Origin: Frondihabitans sp.
GTDB taxonomy: Bacteria; Actinomycetota; Actinomycetes; Actinomycetales; Microbacteriaceae
DNA length: 34,284 nucleotides
NCBI GenBank assembly: GCA_025464735.1
Contig: JAODMX010000349.1
Location: 1 to 34,284, forward strand
Direction of reading: 5' to 3'
Shown: one piece after another, positions 1 to 8,347 of the stretch
Layout: every line of letters begins with the position of its first letter
Numbering within the stretch: the first letter of the stretch is position 1
Notes under the pieces: generated by a model
Databases searched by the model: none
What the model was told of the DNA's origin: nothing
The model's input: the letters and a program-made list of their open reading frames with translations, nothing else
Position numbers and translations under genes: made by a program

Positions 1-941
1 TTGAGGAGTACTCCGCGGCCGGTCACGGCGGAGGCGGAGTCGCTTCCCGCGGCGATCGGTACACCGGCCGCGTAGGCGGCTTGGACGCTTAGCACGTGTT
101 GGCCTCGCCACTCTTCGACGCGGTGGCGGAGCGCAGGCGCGAGGGAAGGCAGGTCGATGCCGGCGTCGGTGCTGAACGCCCAGAGGGTCGGGGTGTAGGT
201 CATGCCTCGGCGTGCCATCTCCGTGATTGAAGTTTCGGAGAGCAGGGGCGCGTGATCGAGGGAGTCCAGGCCGAGTCGGATCCCTCGCTCGGCCACCTTC
301 CACCCCTCGCAGTGGGCGCCTATTCGGACGCCCAGGGAGTGGGCTTCGTCGACCGCTGCGGCGATCTCGGCGTCGCTCATGAACTCCGTCACGGAGGACC
401 AGTCGTACGGGTCGAAGGCGTGCGAGAGGATGATCTTGATCCAGCCGGCCCCGGCTGCCACCTGGCTGCGCACAGCTTTGCGGATACCTTCAGGTCCGTC
501 GCCGACGACGTTTCGCCAGTGCTCGGGGGCGCTCGCGCCGGTGGGGTTCCGCCCGGCCGTGACAGAGTCAGGGCCGATGACGGCGCTGCTGGCAATGGCC
601 GCCTGCAACTCGTAGATGCCCTCGTGTCTGCACCCGCAGTCGCGCACGCTGGTGACGCCGGAGGCGATGCAGTCTTCAGCGTTGATGACTGCCTCGATCA
701 TGCTGCGCGCGACGTCACGCTCGTCGAGGACGACGTCCGACCTGCTGGCAAGGTGATAGTGCGCGTCGATCAGACCGGGGAGAACGAAACGCCCGCCGAG
801 GTCGACGTCGGTCTCGTCGCGACCGGCGGAATTCGCGTCGATTGCGACGATTCGCCCGTCGGCCACGTGAAGGGTTGCACGGTGGAATTCGGTTGCGGTC
901 GCGTTCAACACGAGGCCACCCGTGAAGGCCTGACGGCTCAC
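1..941 (-). CDS. Amidohydrolase family protein, C-terminus cut by window edge
   Basis: About 313 residues are visible and the frame stays open to base 1, so the C-terminus lies outside. The start is GTG at 941, overlapping the TGA of the upstream permease (GTGA), which implies translational coupling. Metal-binding landmarks of the amidohydrolase superfamily are present: HYH near residues 61-63 after the LPGLIDAH strand, Lys169 in GWIKI (candidate carboxylated lysine), His201, His210 in GAHCEG, His230, and Asp301 in GSDSA. This pattern matches the imidazolonepropionase/prolidase-like cytosolic branch that cleaves C-N bonds. As the last gene of an ABC uptake operon it probably processes the imported compound. 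That suggests an N-acyl or cyclic amide-containing substrate rather than a plain sugar, which is inference. The substrate cannot be read from the sequence. Confidence 0.85.
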   Translation of the reverse strand, partial: MSRQAFTGGLVLNATATEFHRATLHVADGRIVAIDANSAGRDETDVDLGGRFVLPGLIDAHYHLASRSDVVLDERDVARSMIEAVINAEDCIASGVTSVRDCGCRHEGIYELQAAIASSAVIGPDSVTAGRNPTGASAPEHWRNVVGDGPEGIRKAVRSQVAAGAGWIKIILSHAFDPYDWSSVTEFMSDAEIAAAVDEAHSLGVRIGAHCEGWKVAERGIRLGLDSLDHAPLLSETSITEMARRGMTYTPTLWAFSTDAGIDLPSLAPALRHRVEEWRGQHVLSVQAAYAAGVPIAAGSDSASAVTGRGVLL

Positions 942-1975
942 TTGCTGTCTCCGTCGGACGATCGCTTCCGCATGATGCGCGAGAGCGCGACCGCGGCGAC
1001 GAGGGCGGCGCCGTAGAAGAGGTCCTGCACGAAGCTCGACGCGCCCAGCATCTGGAGTCCCGTGATTCCCGTTACGAGGAAGTAGACCGCGATGATCGAG
1101 CCCCACGGGTTGTAGCGACCCGGCTTGATCACGGTTGCTCCGAGGAATGCTCCCGCGAAGGCGGGCAGCAAGAGAACGGTGCCCGAGGTGGGATCCGCGG
1201 CTCCTGAGTTGCCGGCGTACAGCACGCCGGCGAAGGCTGCGATGAGCCCGGACGCGCTGAGAGCGATCGTGCGCACTCGCCTGACGGGTGCGCCTGACAA
1301 TCGGGCGACTTCGCGCCCCTGGCCGATGATCGTGAAGAGGCGACCGATCCGGGTGTATTCGAAGACCCACCAGATGACCGCGCAGAGCGCCAGGGCGTAG
1401 AAGAACTCGAGGGGGACGCCGAAGAGGTGTCCGCCGACCACGGCGTTGACGAGACCGGCGTCGATGCCACTGACGGTGTTGGATCCGCTGATCCACAGCG
1501 TGAGGCCGTTGGCGAACGTTCCCGTTCCCAGCGTGACGATGAACGGATCGATGGCCAGGCGCGTCGTGATGAATCCATTGACGAAACCAAGCGCCGTGCC
1601 GGCCGCGAGGGCCGCCGCGACGGCTGCGAGGATCGGCCAGTGGGCGTTCACGTTGAGCTGAGCGACGATCATCGCCGACAGGGTGAGCACCGATGCGGCC
1701 GACATGTCGAAGTCACCCGAGGTCATCGGGAAGAGAACGCCCAGGGTGAGAACCACGATGACGGCCTGAGAGCCGAGGATGTTCGCGGCATTCGCGCCCG
1801 TGAGGAACGTTCCGGGCAGGATCGCCCCGAACAGCACGATCACGAGCGCCCAGGCGATGACGAGCCCGTAGCGGCCGACGACGGATCCGACGGTCGTCTT
1901 TCGACTGAAAGGCGCAGGAGACGAGGAGAGGACCTCGCCGGTGTTCGCGGTGTTCGACGTGTGGGTGGTGGTCAT
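938..1975 (-). CDS. ABC transporter permease, ribose/CUT2 type
   Basis: The 345-residue membrane protein belongs to the RbsC/BPD_transp_2 family and forms the inner-membrane channel of a CUT2-type importer. Hydrophobic segments run from about residue 35 to 335, with the family-typical region containing DFDMSAASVLTLSAM. The start is ATG at 1975, preceded by GAAGGAG seven bases upstream. A longer open frame to 2275 is ignored because its extra N-terminus is Arg-rich, lies inside the ATPase gene and looks non-coding. The ATG overlaps the ATPase stop (ATGA) and the stop overlaps the amidohydrolase start. The neighbours supply the rest of the transporter. Substrate is unknown; sugars, nucleosides and related polyols are usual for this family. 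Confidence 0.92.
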   Translation of the reverse strand: MTTTHTSNTANTGEVLSSSPAPFSRKTTVGSVVGRYGLVIAWALVIVLFGAILPGTFLTGANAANILGSQAVIVVLTLGVLFPMTSGDFDMSAASVLTLSAMIVAQLNVNAHWPILAAVAAALAAGTALGFVNGFITTRLAIDPFIVTLGTGTFANGLTLWISGSNTVSGIDAGLVNAVVGGHLFGVPLEFFYALALCAVIWWVFEYTRIGRLFTIIGQGREVARLSGAPVRRVRTIALSASGLIAAFAGVLYAGNSGAADPTSGTVLLLPAFAGAFLGATVIKPGRYNPWGSIIAVYFLVTGITGLQMLGASSFVQDLFYGAALVAAVALSRIMRKRSSDGDSK

Positions 1976-3552
1976 GATGATGCTCCTTCGAAGGCCGCGG
2001 CAGCGCCGTCCGGCTGGATGGCCATGCAGGCCTCGGAGATTCGGGTCTTGGTCAGGGCGGTACCGCTCAGCTGACTGCTGATGCGTCCCCGCTGGAGGAC
2101 GACGACGCGGTCGCAGAGCGCGGCGAGTTGCTCGTGGTCGGTCGAGGACACGAGCACCGCTGTGCCATCGTCGGCTGCGCGTCGAAGGTCGTCGAAGATC
2201 TGGCGACGAGCGCCGATGTCGACACCCTGTGTCGGTTCGTCGATCAGCAGGACGGACGGAGACATGCTCAGCCACTTCGCCAGGAGCGCTTTCTGCTGGT
2301 TTCCCCCGGAGAGGGTGCCGAACGCATGGTCAGGATCTCGTGGGCGGACATCGAAGGCTTCCATCAGTTGGGCCGTCGATCGCCGCATGGCGCGTCGGTC
2401 GATACCCCGCCAGCGGCGGTACGAGCCGAGGGTCAGCATCGTGACGTTGTCGACGACATCGAGGGTGGCTATCCCGGCTGTGTTTCGGCGGTCGGCAGGC
2501 AGGAGGCCGACGCCCGATCCACGGGAGGTGCTCGGGGTGATCGTCGACGCATCGAGCGGCGGCGCACCCGTGATCGACACGGTGCCACGGGACGCCGTGC
2601 GGGCACCGGAGAGAAGGTAGGGAACCTCGTCGAACCCGGATCCGGCCAAGCCGGTCAGACCGACGATCTCGCCTGCGCGCAGCTCGAGATCAATGCCGCG
2701 CAGCGTTCCCCCGGCCAGGTCGTGAGAAGCGAGCGCGATGGTGTTCGCCGGGGTTGCGAGCTCGGTGCTGCGACCGCTGAAGTCCACCGCGCGACCGACA
2801 ATCATCTCGACAAGCCGGGACCGATCCAGCTCCTGCGTGATCGCCGTGCCAGCGACTCGCCCGTCGCGGAGGACGGTGACCTCGTCCGTGACCTCGAGGA
2901 CCTCGTCCAGGTCGTGCGAGACCAGGAGGACGGCGTTGCCGACCGCGGCCAGCCTGCGCACAAGAGCGAAGACTTCTTCCACGTCGTGGCGCGGAAGGAA
3001 CACGGTGGGCTCGTCGAGCACCAGGAGTCCGGAGTCGCCGGACACGTCACCGGTCATCGCCTCGACGGCTCGCACGATCGCCAGCAGTGCTCGCTCGACC
3101 GGTCGGAGGTCCGCGACTGCTGCTCGCGGGTCCAGGGGCAACGAGTACTTGTCGAGCACCCGTGAAGTTGTGCGGCGGAGGCCCCGATCTGACAGCAGCG
3201 GCCCCGTGCCGCCCGTCGCCACCTGCCCGAGCAGAAGGTTCTCGGCCACCGTGAGGGAGGGGATCAGACCGAGATCCTGGTGCACGAACTGGAAGCCGCT
3301 GGCCGCCCCGACGGCCGTGGTGAGGGGCAACGGAACGTTGTGGCCGCGAACGGTGAGCTGGCCGGCGTCCGGGGCGTACACGCCGGCGAGGATCTTGATG
3401 AGCGTCGACTTGCCCGATCCGTTCTCTCCGAGCAGTCCGTGCACTGTGCTGGGCCGAACGGCGAGGTCGACGCCGTCGAGTGCCCACTGCTCGCCGAACC
3501 GCATGGTGATTCCTCGCAGGTCGACGGCGAGGGCGCTCGACGGCGTCTGCAT
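1972..3552 (-). CDS. ABC transporter ATP-binding protein, double-domain CUT2 type
   Basis: The 526-residue protein has two fused ABC domains, as in RbsA/XylG. Domain 1 has an intact Walker A (GENGSGKST, residues 42-50) and Walker B (LLVLDEPT), but its signature is degenerate (LRPVER where LSxGQ is expected). Domain 2 has the degenerate Walker A typical of the family (GLAGSGFDE) with a good LSGGNQQK signature and Walker B (LLIDEPT). The two halves probably make one productive ATP site, as known for CUT2 ATPases. The start is ATG at 3552, overlapping the binding-protein stop by one base (TGATG). The long upstream open frame is a shadow. It energises uptake by the neighbouring permease. Confidence 0.93.
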   Translation of the reverse strand: MQTPSSALAVDLRGITMRFGEQWALDGVDLAVRPSTVHGLLGENGSGKSTLIKILAGVYAPDAGQLTVRGHNVPLPLTTAVGAASGFQFVHQDLGLIPSLTVAENLLLGQVATGGTGPLLSDRGLRRTTSRVLDKYSLPLDPRAAVADLRPVERALLAIVRAVEAMTGDVSGDSGLLVLDEPTVFLPRHDVEEVFALVRRLAAVGNAVLLVSHDLDEVLEVTDEVTVLRDGRVAGTAITQELDRSRLVEMIVGRAVDFSGRSTELATPANTIALASHDLAGGTLRGIDLELRAGEIVGLTGLAGSGFDEVPYLLSGARTASRGTVSITGAPPLDASTITPSTSRGSGVGLLPADRRNTAGIATLDVVDNVTMLTLGSYRRWRGIDRRAMRRSTAQLMEAFDVRPRDPDHAFGTLSGGNQQKALLAKWLSMSPSVLLIDEPTQGVDIGARRQIFDDLRRAADDGTAVLVSSTDHEQLAALCDRVVVLQRGRISSQLSGTALTKTRISEACMAIQPDGAAAAFEGASS

Positions 3553-4730
3553 CAGCCCTGGCCCCAGAGTTTCGCGTAGCCGCTCATGTAGCTGTCGCCG
3601 AACCCGGTGTTGAAAGCGGGCGGCGTGCCCGTGTCGGCGACGTTGCTGGAGGTGAACACGCGAAGCGCGGTGTGTTCGTTCGCCACGGTCGGTTTCCCGA
3701 GCATCGCCCGGAATGCCTCGTCGAGGTTGGCGTAGGCGAGCCACTGGAGGTTCTCACCGATGTCCATCGTGACCGTTGGACCGTTCTCGAGCATGGTGAG
3801 CGCAGCCGGGGTGCCGTTGAAGGTGGCGATGTGCACACTGGAGGTCTTCGACGTAGCCGTGATCGCCGGCACGACGAACTGCGTCATCGGGTCATAGATG
3901 GGAATCACGTAGTTGATGTTCGGGTCGGAGACGAGCGAAGACTGCACCTGGGACTGGATCTTCGTGGCCCAGTCGGCGGAGGGCACGTTGATGTACTTGA
4001 CGGTGCAGCCGGAGCAGTTCGCGGCGAATTCGGCCTTCATCGACTTCAGCATGGCCAGTGTCGAGAGCTGCTCGGAGTTTTCGATGACGATGGCGTCGAC
4101 CTTGCCGTTGGTGGCCTTGATGGCCTGATCGGCGAGGAGCTTGGCAGCCTCCGTGAAATCGTCGGAACGCGTGCCTGCAAGGGTCGTGGGAACGTCCGAA
4201 CTTTGGCTGAGGTCGAAGAACTGCTCCGAGATGACCGGGATCCCGGCCGCCTTAGCTGCGGCTACCTGTGGTGCGACCAGTCTCGGGTCGAGAGCATTGA
4301 GGAGAATCGCCGATGCTTTGGCGTCGATGGCAGCGTTGATGCCGCGGATCCACTCGGCAGGTGTGCCCTGGGTTGAGTAGTCCACGAACTTGATGCCGTA
4401 CTGCTTCGCGATTTTCGCTTCGGAGGAGTCTGCGGCGGCGACGAAGGGGTTGGACGAGCTCTGCTCGACGCTGTAGATCGTCTTGCCCTTGAGCGACGAG
4501 ATGTCGATGGCGGGGCCAGGGGCCGTGAAGGTCGGCAACGCTGTGTACTTGGCCAGTTCGGCCGTGGCGGTTGTGACCTCCGCCGAGGAAGCGCCGGAGT
4601 TCGACGATGCCGTCGAAGAGGCTCCGGCCGACGTGGAGCAGGCGCTGACTCCGAGGAGGAGGGCGGCAGCGACGGCGACAGCGCCGATGACATGACGAGT
4701 GTTGCTGGGGAAGAACGCGGGTTGCCTCAC
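3552..4730 (-). CDS. Sugar-type ABC transporter substrate-binding lipoprotein
   Basis: The roughly 392-residue protein is a periplasmic-binding-protein type I fold (RbsB/Peripla_BP_4 family). The N-terminus has a short basic start, a hydrophobic run and a lipobox (LLLGVSAC), followed by a Ser/Thr/Ala-rich linker, so it is a membrane-anchored lipoprotein exposed outside the cell. I chose GTG at 4730 because it gives a normal lipoprotein signal and has a purine-rich AAAGAGAGA upstream. The open frame extends to an ATG at 4847, but that would bury the signal peptide and run through the LacI-type operator. It is the first gene of the operon and sits opposite the LacI regulator, so it should be induced together with the permease, ATPase and amidohydrolase. 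Confidence 0.9.
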   Translation of the reverse strand: MRQPAFFPSNTRHVIGAVAVAAALLLGVSACSTSAGASSTASSNSGASSAEVTTATAELAKYTALPTFTAPGPAIDISSLKGKTIYSVEQSSSNPFVAAADSSEAKIAKQYGIKFVDYSTQGTPAEWIRGINAAIDAKASAILLNALDPRLVAPQVAAAKAAGIPVISEQFFDLSQSSDVPTTLAGTRSDDFTEAAKLLADQAIKATNGKVDAIVIENSEQLSTLAMLKSMKAEFAANCSGCTVKYINVPSADWATKIQSQVQSSLVSDPNINYVIPIYDPMTQFVVPAITATSKTSSVHIATFNGTPAALTMLENGPTVTMDIGENLQWLAYANLDEAFRAMLGKPTVANEHTALRVFTSSNVADTGTPPAFNTGFGDSYMSGYAKLWGQG

Positions 4731-4803
4731 AGGGTCTCTCTTTCGGTGGATGGTGCGAGGAAGAACAACGGGAGATGCGATGAATGCTGGGACTCTCTGG
4801 ATC

Positions 4804-4821
4804 CATGGAATCGTTTCCATG
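4804..4821. promoter_or_regulatory. Putative LacI-family operator
   Basis: CATGGAATCGTTTCCATG is an 18-bp dyad with a single mismatched pair around a central CG, the usual architecture of LacI/GalR operators. It lies between the divergent binding-protein gene (start 4730) and the LacI-type gene (start 4904), where it could repress the transport operon and the regulator itself. Confidence 0.75.
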
Positions 4822-4903
4822 ACGTCGTTCCACTGTGGCGCAAGCATGTGTCGTCCGCGGTACCCTTCAGTTACATTTGTGTTTCGAGCACGCCCTCACA
4901 GAG

Positions 4904-5959
4904 ATGCAGCCTTCGGAAAGGACCGGCTTGGTCGCCACGATTCGCGAGGTCGCGGCTGCCGCAGGTGTTTCCAATGCGACCGCGAGCCGTGCCCTCAGCG
5001 GGCATCCGGCTGTTCTACCCGAAACGCGAGAGCGCGTCTGGCGAGCCGCCGACCGCCTCAGCTATCGAGCCGATCCCACGGCCAGGGCCCTTCGAGCGGG
5101 AAGCTCGAACCTTCTCGCTCTGCTCGTCTCGAATCTGCAGAACCCGGCGATTCAGCAGATTGCCGAAACCGTGCAGACACTCGGGCTCGCCGAGGGCTTC
5201 GAGGTGGTCATTGCCACCACCAGCGACGATCGCGAGCGCGAGCGACGGCTGATGGAAACACTGTCGGGACGGCGGGTCGACGGTCTCATCGCGATGAGCA
5301 GCGGCGAGAACATCGAGTTCCTGAACACGCTTTTCCGAGCGGGACTCCCGGTGGTCGAGCTCATCCGCCTTCCCGCCGGCACGGCCGCCCCGGCTGTCCT
5401 GTACGACGACCGCCACGCCGGAAGAATCGCGACGGAGCACCTCCTCGCCCTCGGGCACCAGCGCATCGCGTTTCTCGGCGGCCCATCCGATACGCGCTCG
5501 GGTATAGAACGGCATCTCGGATTCACGGAAGCCGTGACGGATGCCGGGTTGCAGGTGGATCCCGAACTCGTCGCACGCGGCGAGTTCTCGGCGTCGTTCG
5601 GCGTCGCCGCCGTCGAGGGGTTTCTCTCGCGCCACGTTGCCCCGACTGCCATGGTCATCGCCAACCACGAGTCGATGTTCGCGGCTCTTCAGGCCCTCAA
5701 TCGGGCCGACGTTCGCATTCCGGACGATCTGAGCGTGGTTGCCATCGAAGACGACCCGCTCCTCGCGTGGTGGCACCCGGCAATCACCGCCGTCGACATG
5801 CGCCCAGCCGACCTAGCGGCGCGCGCCGTTCAGGCTCTCGTCGCGCAGATCCGCAACGAAGCACCGCCTTCGGCGACCGTTGTGGCGGCCGATCTCCTGC
5901 TCCTGCGCGACAGCACCGCGGCTCCACCCGCGAGTCCGGTCGAGCCATCCGGGGAGTGA
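4904..5959 (+). CDS. LacI-family transcriptional regulator
   Basis: The 351-residue repressor has an N-terminal helix-turn-helix (TIREVAAAAGVSNATASRALSG, starting near residue 12), a hinge, and a sugar-binding-like core domain. The core motifs are intact (LHA-type VDGLIAMSS, LLALGHQRIAFLGG, AIEDDPLLAWW). Start choice is uncertain. ATG at 4904 has no clear ribosome site, while TTG at 4928 has GGAAAGGA five bases upstream and would give a family-typical N-terminus, so the true start may be 4928. It is divergent from the ABC uptake operon and almost certainly controls it through the dyad at 4804-4821. The ligand is probably the imported compound or a product of the amidohydrolase (inference). 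Confidence 0.92.
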   Translation: MQPSERTGLVATIREVAAAAGVSNATASRALSGHPAVLPETRERVWRAADRLSYRADPTARALRAGSSNLLALLVSNLQNPAIQQIAETVQTLGLAEGFEVVIATTSDDRERERRLMETLSGRRVDGLIAMSSGENIEFLNTLFRAGLPVVELIRLPAGTAAPAVLYDDRHAGRIATEHLLALGHQRIAFLGGPSDTRSGIERHLGFTEAVTDAGLQVDPELVARGEFSASFGVAAVEGFLSRHVAPTAMVIANHESMFAALQALNRADVRIPDDLSVVAIEDDPLLAWWHPAITAVDMRPADLAARAVQALVAQIRNEAPPSATVVAADLLLLRDSTAAPPASPVEPSGE

Positions 5960-5973
5960 CCGACTGCTGTGTG

Positions 5974-6576
5974 TCACGACTGTCCGCCAGCGAGAGCGTT
6001 TGCCCGCGGCTCGGAAACTCCCAGGACGAGCAGGCTGGTGATTGTCGCCGCTCGGGCGTCGTGGGCCCCGGTGGAAAGATGGTTGTCGGCGATGGTGAAT
6101 ACGGTGCCATAGGCGAGCTGGCTGAGAAGGTCCGCGGGTAAGTGTCGTCCGAATACCTCGGTGTCCTGGCCTCGTTGCACGAGGTCGGCAAGGGTCTTGT
6201 CGACTGGTCCGAGGAGAGCGTGGATCTCCTGGCCGTACTCGCCGCGGCGAAGCGTCACGAGCACTCGGTAACGGTGCGCCAGGGGCCACAGGCGGGCGAT
6301 GAAATCGACCCACACCGTTTCGGCGGCCGCCCCTGGGGTGTTGACCTGGTCGAGTACCGCTGCGACCTCGCTTACTGCGCGTTGCGCTAGGGTCCGCACG
6401 AGGTCGGTGCGGGTGGGGAAATGGCCGTAGACAGTGCGGCGAACCACGCCGGCCGCGGAGGCGATGTCGCCCATGCCGGCGTCCGGGTTCTGCCCCAGGA
6501 CCTCGAGTGCGACGTCGAGGATGCGGTTCCGTGTGTCGTTCATGGCGCGTGTCCGGGCGGATTCGATCTGCACCAT
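5974..6576 (-). CDS. TetR-family repressor of the epoxide hydrolase module
   Basis: The 200-residue protein has a TetR N-terminal DNA-binding domain (RNRILDVALEVLGQNPDAGMGDIASAAGVVRRTVYGHFPTR region, about residues 16-56) and an all-helical ligand domain. The first recognised start is ATG at 6576, which abuts the nearest operator (edge at 6584) and has no ribosome site, so the message may be leaderless. ATG at 6543 is an alternative that still keeps the domain. It is convergent with the LacI gene (14-base gap) and divergent from the epoxide hydrolase. Three palindromes lie in the shared promoter, pointing to autoregulation plus control of the hydrolase. Confidence 0.9.
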   Translation of the reverse strand: MVQIESARTRAMNDTRNRILDVALEVLGQNPDAGMGDIASAAGVVRRTVYGHFPTRTDLVRTLAQRAVSEVAAVLDQVNTPGAAAETVWVDFIARLWPLAHRYRVLVTLRRGEYGQEIHALLGPVDKTLADLVQRGQDTEVFGRHLPADLLSQLAYGTVFTIADNHLSTGAHDARAATITSLLVLGVSEPRANALAGGQS

Positions 6577-6583
6577 CTAATCA

Positions 6584-6645
6584 TTGCACGGCAGTGTGCA
6601 ATGGGGTAGATTGCACACCGGTGTGCATTGCACATCAGTGTGCAA
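6584..6645. promoter_or_regulatory. Three tandem TetR-type operators
   Basis: Three 18-bp copies of TTGCAC-N6-GTGCAA/T lie at 6584-6601, 6611-6628 and 6628-6645. The middle copy contains a 16-bp perfect palindrome (TGCACACCGGTGTGCA). The last two overlap by one base, and a further half site TTGCAC is at 6653-6658. Their position between the divergent TetR and hydrolase genes, and their sharing one consensus, make them strong operator candidates. Confidence 0.85.
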
Positions 6646-6688
6646 CAGTTGGTTGCACCGTGATGCTCGAGTCCAGGAGAACAAGGCA

Positions 6689-7852
6689 ATGCCCGCATCG
6701 AAGCCCGCCCCCTCAACCGTCGTCCGCCCATTCACTGTCGCGATCTCGGACTCCGAGATTGACGACCTGAAGCAGCGGCTCGCCAGAACGCGATGGCCGG
6801 ATCCGGAATCGGTTCCCGACTGGTCGCAAGGTGTCCGCGTGGAGGATGCCAAAGCGCTGGTCGACTACTGGGAGCGAGAGTACGACTGGCGCCGATTCGA
6901 GTCGGAGCTCAATCGCTTCCCGCAGTTCCTGACCGCGATCGATGGGCTGGATATTCACTTCATCCACGTCACGTCCAAGAATCCGAACGCGATGCCCCTG
7001 ATTTTGACGCATGGATGGCCGGGTTCGATCGTCGAATTCCTGAAACTCATTGGCCCGCTCACCGACCCGGTGGCGTACGGAGGAAACGTTGACGATTCAT
7101 TCGACGTGGTCGTCCCGTCGCTGCCCGGATTCGGGTTTTCCCAAAAGCCGACCGAGACCGGGTGGACTGTTTCACGGATCGCAACCGCATGGGTAGAGCT
7201 CATGAAGCGTCTTGGCTATGAGAACTGGGCCGCTCAGGGCGGTGATTGGGGTGCCGTTGTCACCTCCGCTCTCGGGGCCATGCGACCTGAGGGCCTTCTC
7301 GGGATCCACTTGAACACTCAATATGCGTTCCCCGCACAGATCCCCGACACGCTGTCACCCGAAGAGCGCCATGCCGTCGACACCCTCGCCCTCTACACCG
7401 GCTATCTCGGCGGATCGAACCACCTTCAGGCCACGAAGCCAGAAACCGTCGGATTCGCTTTGGCGGACTCTCCGGCCGGCCAGGCAGCCTGGATCTATGA
7501 AAAGTTTCAATCCAAGACGGACAACGACGGGCTCGCCGAGGACGCCCTCAGCACCGACGAGATCCTCGACGCAATCTCGCTCTATTGGTTCACAAACAGT
7601 GCCGCGTCGTCCGGCCGGATCTACTGGGAGAACAGTTCGGGCAGCCTAGCCGGCCCAAAGATCGCACTGCCCGTCGCGGTGACCGTCTTCCCGCGCGACA
7701 TCCCGCGCCTGCCGCGAAGCTGGATCGAGGACACCTACACCAACTTGATTCACTACGGCGAGGCCGACAAGGGCGGACACTTCGCAGCCTTCGAGCAGCC
7801 CGACATCCTGGTCAGCGAAATCCGCACCGGGCTCAGGAGCCTTCGTGCCTAG
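6689..7852 (+). CDS. Epoxide hydrolase family protein (EHN plus alpha/beta hydrolase)
   Basis: The 387-residue protein starts with an epoxide-hydrolase N-terminal (EHN) domain (about residues 12-118), followed by an alpha/beta-hydrolase fold. Catalytic landmarks are visible: oxyanion motif HGWPG (108-112), nucleophile Asp186 in GGDWG, and the general-base His364 in KGGHFAAFE. Microsomal-type epoxide hydrolases use exactly this Asp/His chemistry to convert epoxides to vicinal diols. The start is ATG at 6689, nine bases after AGGAGA. The open frame begins earlier, but its extra N-terminus is the translated operator array. Regulation by the divergent TetR protein is expected. Substrate is unknown; a detoxification or catabolic role for an environmental epoxide is inference. 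Confidence 0.93.
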   Translation: MPASKPAPSTVVRPFTVAISDSEIDDLKQRLARTRWPDPESVPDWSQGVRVEDAKALVDYWEREYDWRRFESELNRFPQFLTAIDGLDIHFIHVTSKNPNAMPLILTHGWPGSIVEFLKLIGPLTDPVAYGGNVDDSFDVVVPSLPGFGFSQKPTETGWTVSRIATAWVELMKRLGYENWAAQGGDWGAVVTSALGAMRPEGLLGIHLNTQYAFPAQIPDTLSPEERHAVDTLALYTGYLGGSNHLQATKPETVGFALADSPAGQAAWIYEKFQSKTDNDGLAEDALSTDEILDAISLYWFTNSAASSGRIYWENSSGSLAGPKIALPVAVTVFPRDIPRLPRSWIEDTYTNLIHYGEADKGGHFAAFEQPDILVSEIRTGLRSLRA

Positions 7853-7872
7853 GACGAATGCTGACCGCGCAG

Positions 7873-8289
7873 CTATTCAGGCTCGGCGACTAGCTCGATC
7901 TTGAAGCGTTCGCCGTTCTCTAAGAAGGCCGCATAGTGATCCTCACCGCCGGCCCAGGGGTGGCGTTCGGCGTAAAGCTGAGTCCAGCCGTGGTCGGCAG
8001 CTGAGGCCCACAACTCGTCAACTCGCTTCGCTGTTCCGGCATGGAACGCCAGGTGGCTGAGCCCGGCCGCGCGTCGGTCGTGCGCACCGTCTCGCGGTGC
8101 CTGGGCGATCACGATGTAGGTGGTTCCGAGAATCCAACTTTGTCCGCCGCCCCACTTTTGGTAGGCGGTGTAGCCAAGCTCAGTGAAGAGCCAGTCGAAC
8201 GATGCCGTCGACGACGCGAGGTCCTGGACCTGTAGCTCGACGTGGTGGAGCGATCCAGGGGTTGGCGACACCTTGCAAGGATCAGCCAT
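7873..8289 (-). CDS. VOC (glyoxalase/bleomycin-resistance) family protein
   Basis: The 138-residue protein has the vicinal-oxygen-chelate pattern: SLHHVELQVQDLASSTASFDWLF opening, a central AGLSHLAFHAG strand and a terminal FLENGERFKIELV. The conserved His/Glu metal-ligand positions are at least partly kept (HHVELQV, HLAFHA, KIELV). The start is ATG at 8289; a TTG four codons upstream is also possible. Neither has a good ribosome site. It is convergent with the epoxide hydrolase (20-base gap). Family members include dioxygenases, isomerases, glutathione-type transferases and antibiotic-binding proteins, so no reaction is assigned. Confidence 0.85.
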   Translation of the reverse strand: MADPCKVSPTPGSLHHVELQVQDLASSTASFDWLFTELGYTAYQKWGGGQSWILGTTYIVIAQAPRDGAHDRRAAGLSHLAFHAGTAKRVDELWASAADHGWTQLYAERHPWAGGEDHYAAFLENGERFKIELVAEPE

Positions 8290-8347
8290 TCGACGGGTCA
8301 AATCAACTTCAACGCTCTGCGGCCGCTGCTCGACCTAGGCTGAAGGA

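Noticed and set aside
4699..6141. 480-codon plus-strand frame
   Set aside because: It is an Arg-rich shadow of the LacI gene in another frame.
6584..6688. N-terminal extension of the epoxide hydrolase
   Set aside because: It is a translation of the operator array. ATG 6689 has a proper ribosome site and a normal EHN domain start.
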